Assembly (NCBI RefSeq): GCF_014154935.1
Contig: NZ_JACEHH010000022.1
Span: 97,614-161,613, forward strand
Direction: 5' to 3'
Length of the DNA: 64,000 nucleotides
Source: Stieleria mannarensis
Lineage (GTDB): Bacteria > Planctomycetota > Planctomycetia > Pirellulales > Pirellulaceae
The notes below the pieces were generated by a model. The model searched no databases, was not told the DNA's origin, and worked only from the letters and a program-made list of their open reading frames with translations. How positions within the stretch are numbered: the first letter of the stretch is position 1; every line of letters starts with the position of its first letter. Position numbers and translations under genes: made by a program. Shown here one piece after another: positions 63,517-64,000 of the stretch.

Positions 63517-64000
63517 CGCTCGCCTCGCACCGTGGAAAAAGAGAAATCGGACAACCGCCAGAGCCGATCGAGATTTCGAATTCGGCCCAAGCACACCGAA
63601 TTGATTTCAAGCAGAAAAGAGCGAGGCAATCGCCGCTAAAGAGCGATCAAAGCAAGGTCAAAAGCAGACCGGATTCGATTGCCCAAATTGGTTCAAAGAA
63701 CATCGACCATGCTCGATTCGCAGCGAGTTTTGGCTCAGCTGCCAAAGAGTTGGCTTCGACAAGGCCTGGATAACGGTTTGATTGATCCCATGAAAAACCA
63801 GGCAATTGAAAAGAGACAAAAGAGGTTTATTGAAGGTTGTTTGGCGACTGTTGCTAAAGAGCATCAGCAAAAACTCAGTCGATTGCCAAGCCGCCGGTCG
63901 CTTAGCTCTATTTGGTGCGATGTGAATAATTACTTCCTGCTGTGCGGCATCACGAGAATTGGGTTGCTGATGTGTTGAACCTGGACACTTGGTCCCTACT
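63517..64000. other. Start of the integrated element, no firm gene
   Basis: This end of the window is less GC-rich than the chromosome to the left. Only short open frames occur on both strands; the longest on the plus strand is listed separately. The cargo of the element lies beyond the window. Confidence 0.45.
63709..63978 (+). CDS. Possible small hypothetical protein
   Basis: A frame of 89 residues from ATG 63709, with ATG 63790 as an alternative start. It is rich in Lys, Gln and Arg (KNQAIEKRQKRFIEGCL, KEHQQKLSRLPSRRSLSS) and ends in a short hydrophobic stretch. No family is recognised and no strong ribosome site is seen. A competing frame exists on the other strand at 63658-63870. It may be a real small gene of the element or a chance frame. 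Confidence 0.3.
   Translation: MLDSQRVLAQLPKSWLRQGLDNGLIDPMKNQAIEKRQKRFIEGCLATVAKEHQQKLSRLPSRRSLSSIWCDVNNYFLLCGITRIGLLMC

Overview
The window is GC-rich DNA from a planctomycete, most likely of the Pirellulaceae (Rhodopirellula, Rubripirellula or Stieleria-like). This rests on lineage-typical families seen in the translations: a cytochrome-c/DUF1549/DUF1553 protein followed by a DUF1501 protein, a DUF1080 protein, a PEP-CTERM protein, a giant ELWxxDGT/dockerin exoprotein with an N-terminal LExRxLL motif, large Ser/Thr kinases, and a formaldehyde-activating-enzyme homologue. Genus and species are inference; no database search was possible.

Layout. 1-8.0 kb: 3' end of a zinc-type dehydrogenase, a Ser/Thr kinase fused to an Hsp70-like region, hydroxymethylbilane synthase, a Tat-exported TIM-barrel epimerase and a membrane M28 peptidase. 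8.3-21.3 kb: a large DUF3592 membrane protein, a small secreted protein, the 2318-residue dockerin exoprotein, a Fae homologue and two small membrane proteins. 21.2-35.5 kb: a WD40-repeat kinase, a 3140-residue TPR envelope protein and a translationally coupled DUF3592-like protein. 35.7-50.4 kb: secreted or exported enzymes (dimethylformamidase-like, PhoD phosphatase, DUF1549/DUF1553 plus DUF1501, a two-domain esterase, a coupled epimerase and Gfo/Idh pair), a Rof-like Rho antiterminator, an alcohol dehydrogenase and a PEP-CTERM protein. 50.6-58.5 kb: a DUF2314/ankyrin protein, then a compact operon of PhnD-like lipoprotein, sensor kinase, double-receiver protein, receiver-PAS kinase and SDR dehydrogenase, followed by a DUF1080 protein. 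58.8-60.7 kb: an overlapping zinc-ribbon membrane protein and small lipoprotein. From 61.5 kb: tRNA-Arg(ACG) with a tyrosine recombinase and a small HTH protein at its 3' end, the left edge of an integrated element that runs off the window.

The intergenic DNA is unusually rich in structured repeats: at least two dispersed hairpin elements with two copies each, two other long inverted repeats, and a family of 13-15 bp modules (gggcagaatgat and variants) in tandem and inverted arrays at six or more places. I judge these repeats, the PhnD-linked phosphorelay without an output domain, the kinase-Hsp70 fusion, the Fae homologue lacking the usual histidine and the integrase with an internal HTH to be the items most worth a second look.
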